This document shows positions 63,597 to 64,000 of a stretch of DNA of 64,000 bases, piece after piece. Below the pieces are notes generated by a model that saw nothing but the letters and a program-made list of their open reading frames with translations, did not search any database and had not been told where the DNA came from. Numbering within the stretch: position 1 is the first letter of the stretch; every line of letters begins with the position of its first letter. Position numbers and translations under genes: made by a program. Source of the DNA: Methylotenera oryzisoli (GTDB lineage Bacteria; Pseudomonadota; Gammaproteobacteria; Burkholderiales; Methylophilaceae); contig NZ_PQVH01000008.1 of the NCBI RefSeq assembly GCF_004661485.1, forward strand, positions 186,001 through 250,000. Direction: 5' to 3'.

Positions 63597-63610
63597 TTGA
63601 TGCGTATCAA
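63597..63610 (+). promoter_or_regulatory. FNR/NNR-type box upstream of nirK
   Basis: TTGATGCGTATCAA is an exact TTGAT-N4-ATCAA dyad centred about 120 bp upstream of the nirK start. It indicates activation by an FNR- or NNR-type regulator under low oxygen. Confidence 0.85.
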
Positions 63611-63723
63611 TTTATCTTCAGCGTAAATTAACTAACATGACATAACATAACATGCAGTCTAGATTCATTCTGTTCATGTGTTTTTAAATTGAATACAGTC
63701 AATACTGGGAGAAAGAGAAAATC

Positions 63724-64000
63724 ATGAAAAAGATACCACTTTTAGTACTAGGCGCTGTACTTTGCATGGCTAACATGGCTACAGCTGCAACTGCACCCAA
63801 GTCCAGCAGTGATAAAGTGATTGGTCAGGAAACAGCGGTACTGACAGACGCACCCGCCGTACCCCCACGCATTACCAGAAAACATGCAACGAAAGTCATC
63901 GTTAATCTTGAAGTTAAAGAGCTGGAAGGCCGTCTTGCTGATGGTGTCAGCTATACGTTCTGGACGTTTGGCGGCAAAGTGCCAGGTAAATTTATCCGCA
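63724..64000 (+). CDS. nirK: Copper nitrite reductase NirK, 5' part
   Basis: The first 92 residues, open to the window edge. A signal peptide (about 1-22, ending TATAA region) is followed by a mature start with [20 protein letters not shown] and [19 protein letters not shown], the first cupredoxin domain of NirK. The copper ligands lie beyond the window. It reduces nitrite to NO in the periplasm. GGGAGAAAGAG precedes the ATG. With hmp and nsrR it makes a nitrite-to-NO and NO-detoxification module. Confidence 0.92.
   Translation, partial: MKKIPLLVLGAVLCMANMATAATAPKSSSDKVIGQETAVLTDAPAVPPRITRKHATKVIVNLEVKELEGRLADGVSYTFWTFGGKVPGKFIR

Overview
The window looks like a chromosome segment of a methylotrophic betaproteobacterium, most like Methylotenera or a relative in the Methylophilaceae. 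I infer this from an mxaR-S-A-C-K-L cluster (methanol dehydrogenase maturation), a MoxY-like sensor kinase, beta-proteobacterial housekeeping genes (rdgC, smc-zipA-ligA, queF) and moderately low G+C. No database search was possible, so the genus is an inference.

Layout. 1-3.1 kb: end of a SufT-like Fe-S assembly gene, a Rieske ferredoxin, a YIP1 membrane protein, a very small DUF1653-like gene, rdgC, a DUF5710 gene and a truncated tRNA-Arg(CCT) remnant. 3.2-8.3 kb: a LysR regulator divergent from cytochrome b561, two YceI proteins, pirin and an MFS exporter. 8.2-9.8 kb: a DedA-rhodanese fusion and HU. 9.9-17.5 kb: a TetR regulator, an unknown membrane protein, then mxaRSACKL without mxaFJGI, followed by a small membrane protein. 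The mxaR and membrane-protein promoters share one dyad. 18-22 kb: two TetR genes with clear operators, an SDR and a quinone-oxidoreductase-like enzyme. 22-28.3 kb: c-di-GMP enzymes and a cassette of GGDEF-EAL protein, cupredoxin-like protein, lipoprotein globin and DUF3034 protein. 28.3-32.5 kb: DoxX, MsrPQ, a TPR protein and CysQ. 32.5-40.7 kb: ligA, zipA, smc, queF and three tRNAs.

40.8-58.2 kb is the most unusual part. It is one long minus-strand array: a MoxXY-like two-component pair, a 1259-residue TonB-dependent receptor with a dyad-rich leader, two paralogous exported proteins of unknown family, and a hybrid secretion machine. The machine joins type II secretion parts (GspG, F, E, D and three further pseudopilins) to a PilM-N-O-P-like inner-membrane platform. 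I suggest that the machine exports the two paralogs and that they work with the receptor. This is inference from gene order and from the paralogy visible in the sequence.

58.2-64 kb: a decayed galE C-terminal fragment, an EAL-CBS-GGDEF protein, then a nitrogen-oxide module. That module is hmp (NO dioxygenase), nsrR (NO-sensing repressor) and the start of nirK (copper nitrite reductase), with NsrR-type palindromes at hmp and nsrR and an FNR/NNR-type box before nirK. Nitrite would be reduced to NO by NirK, with NO sensed by NsrR and removed by Hmp.
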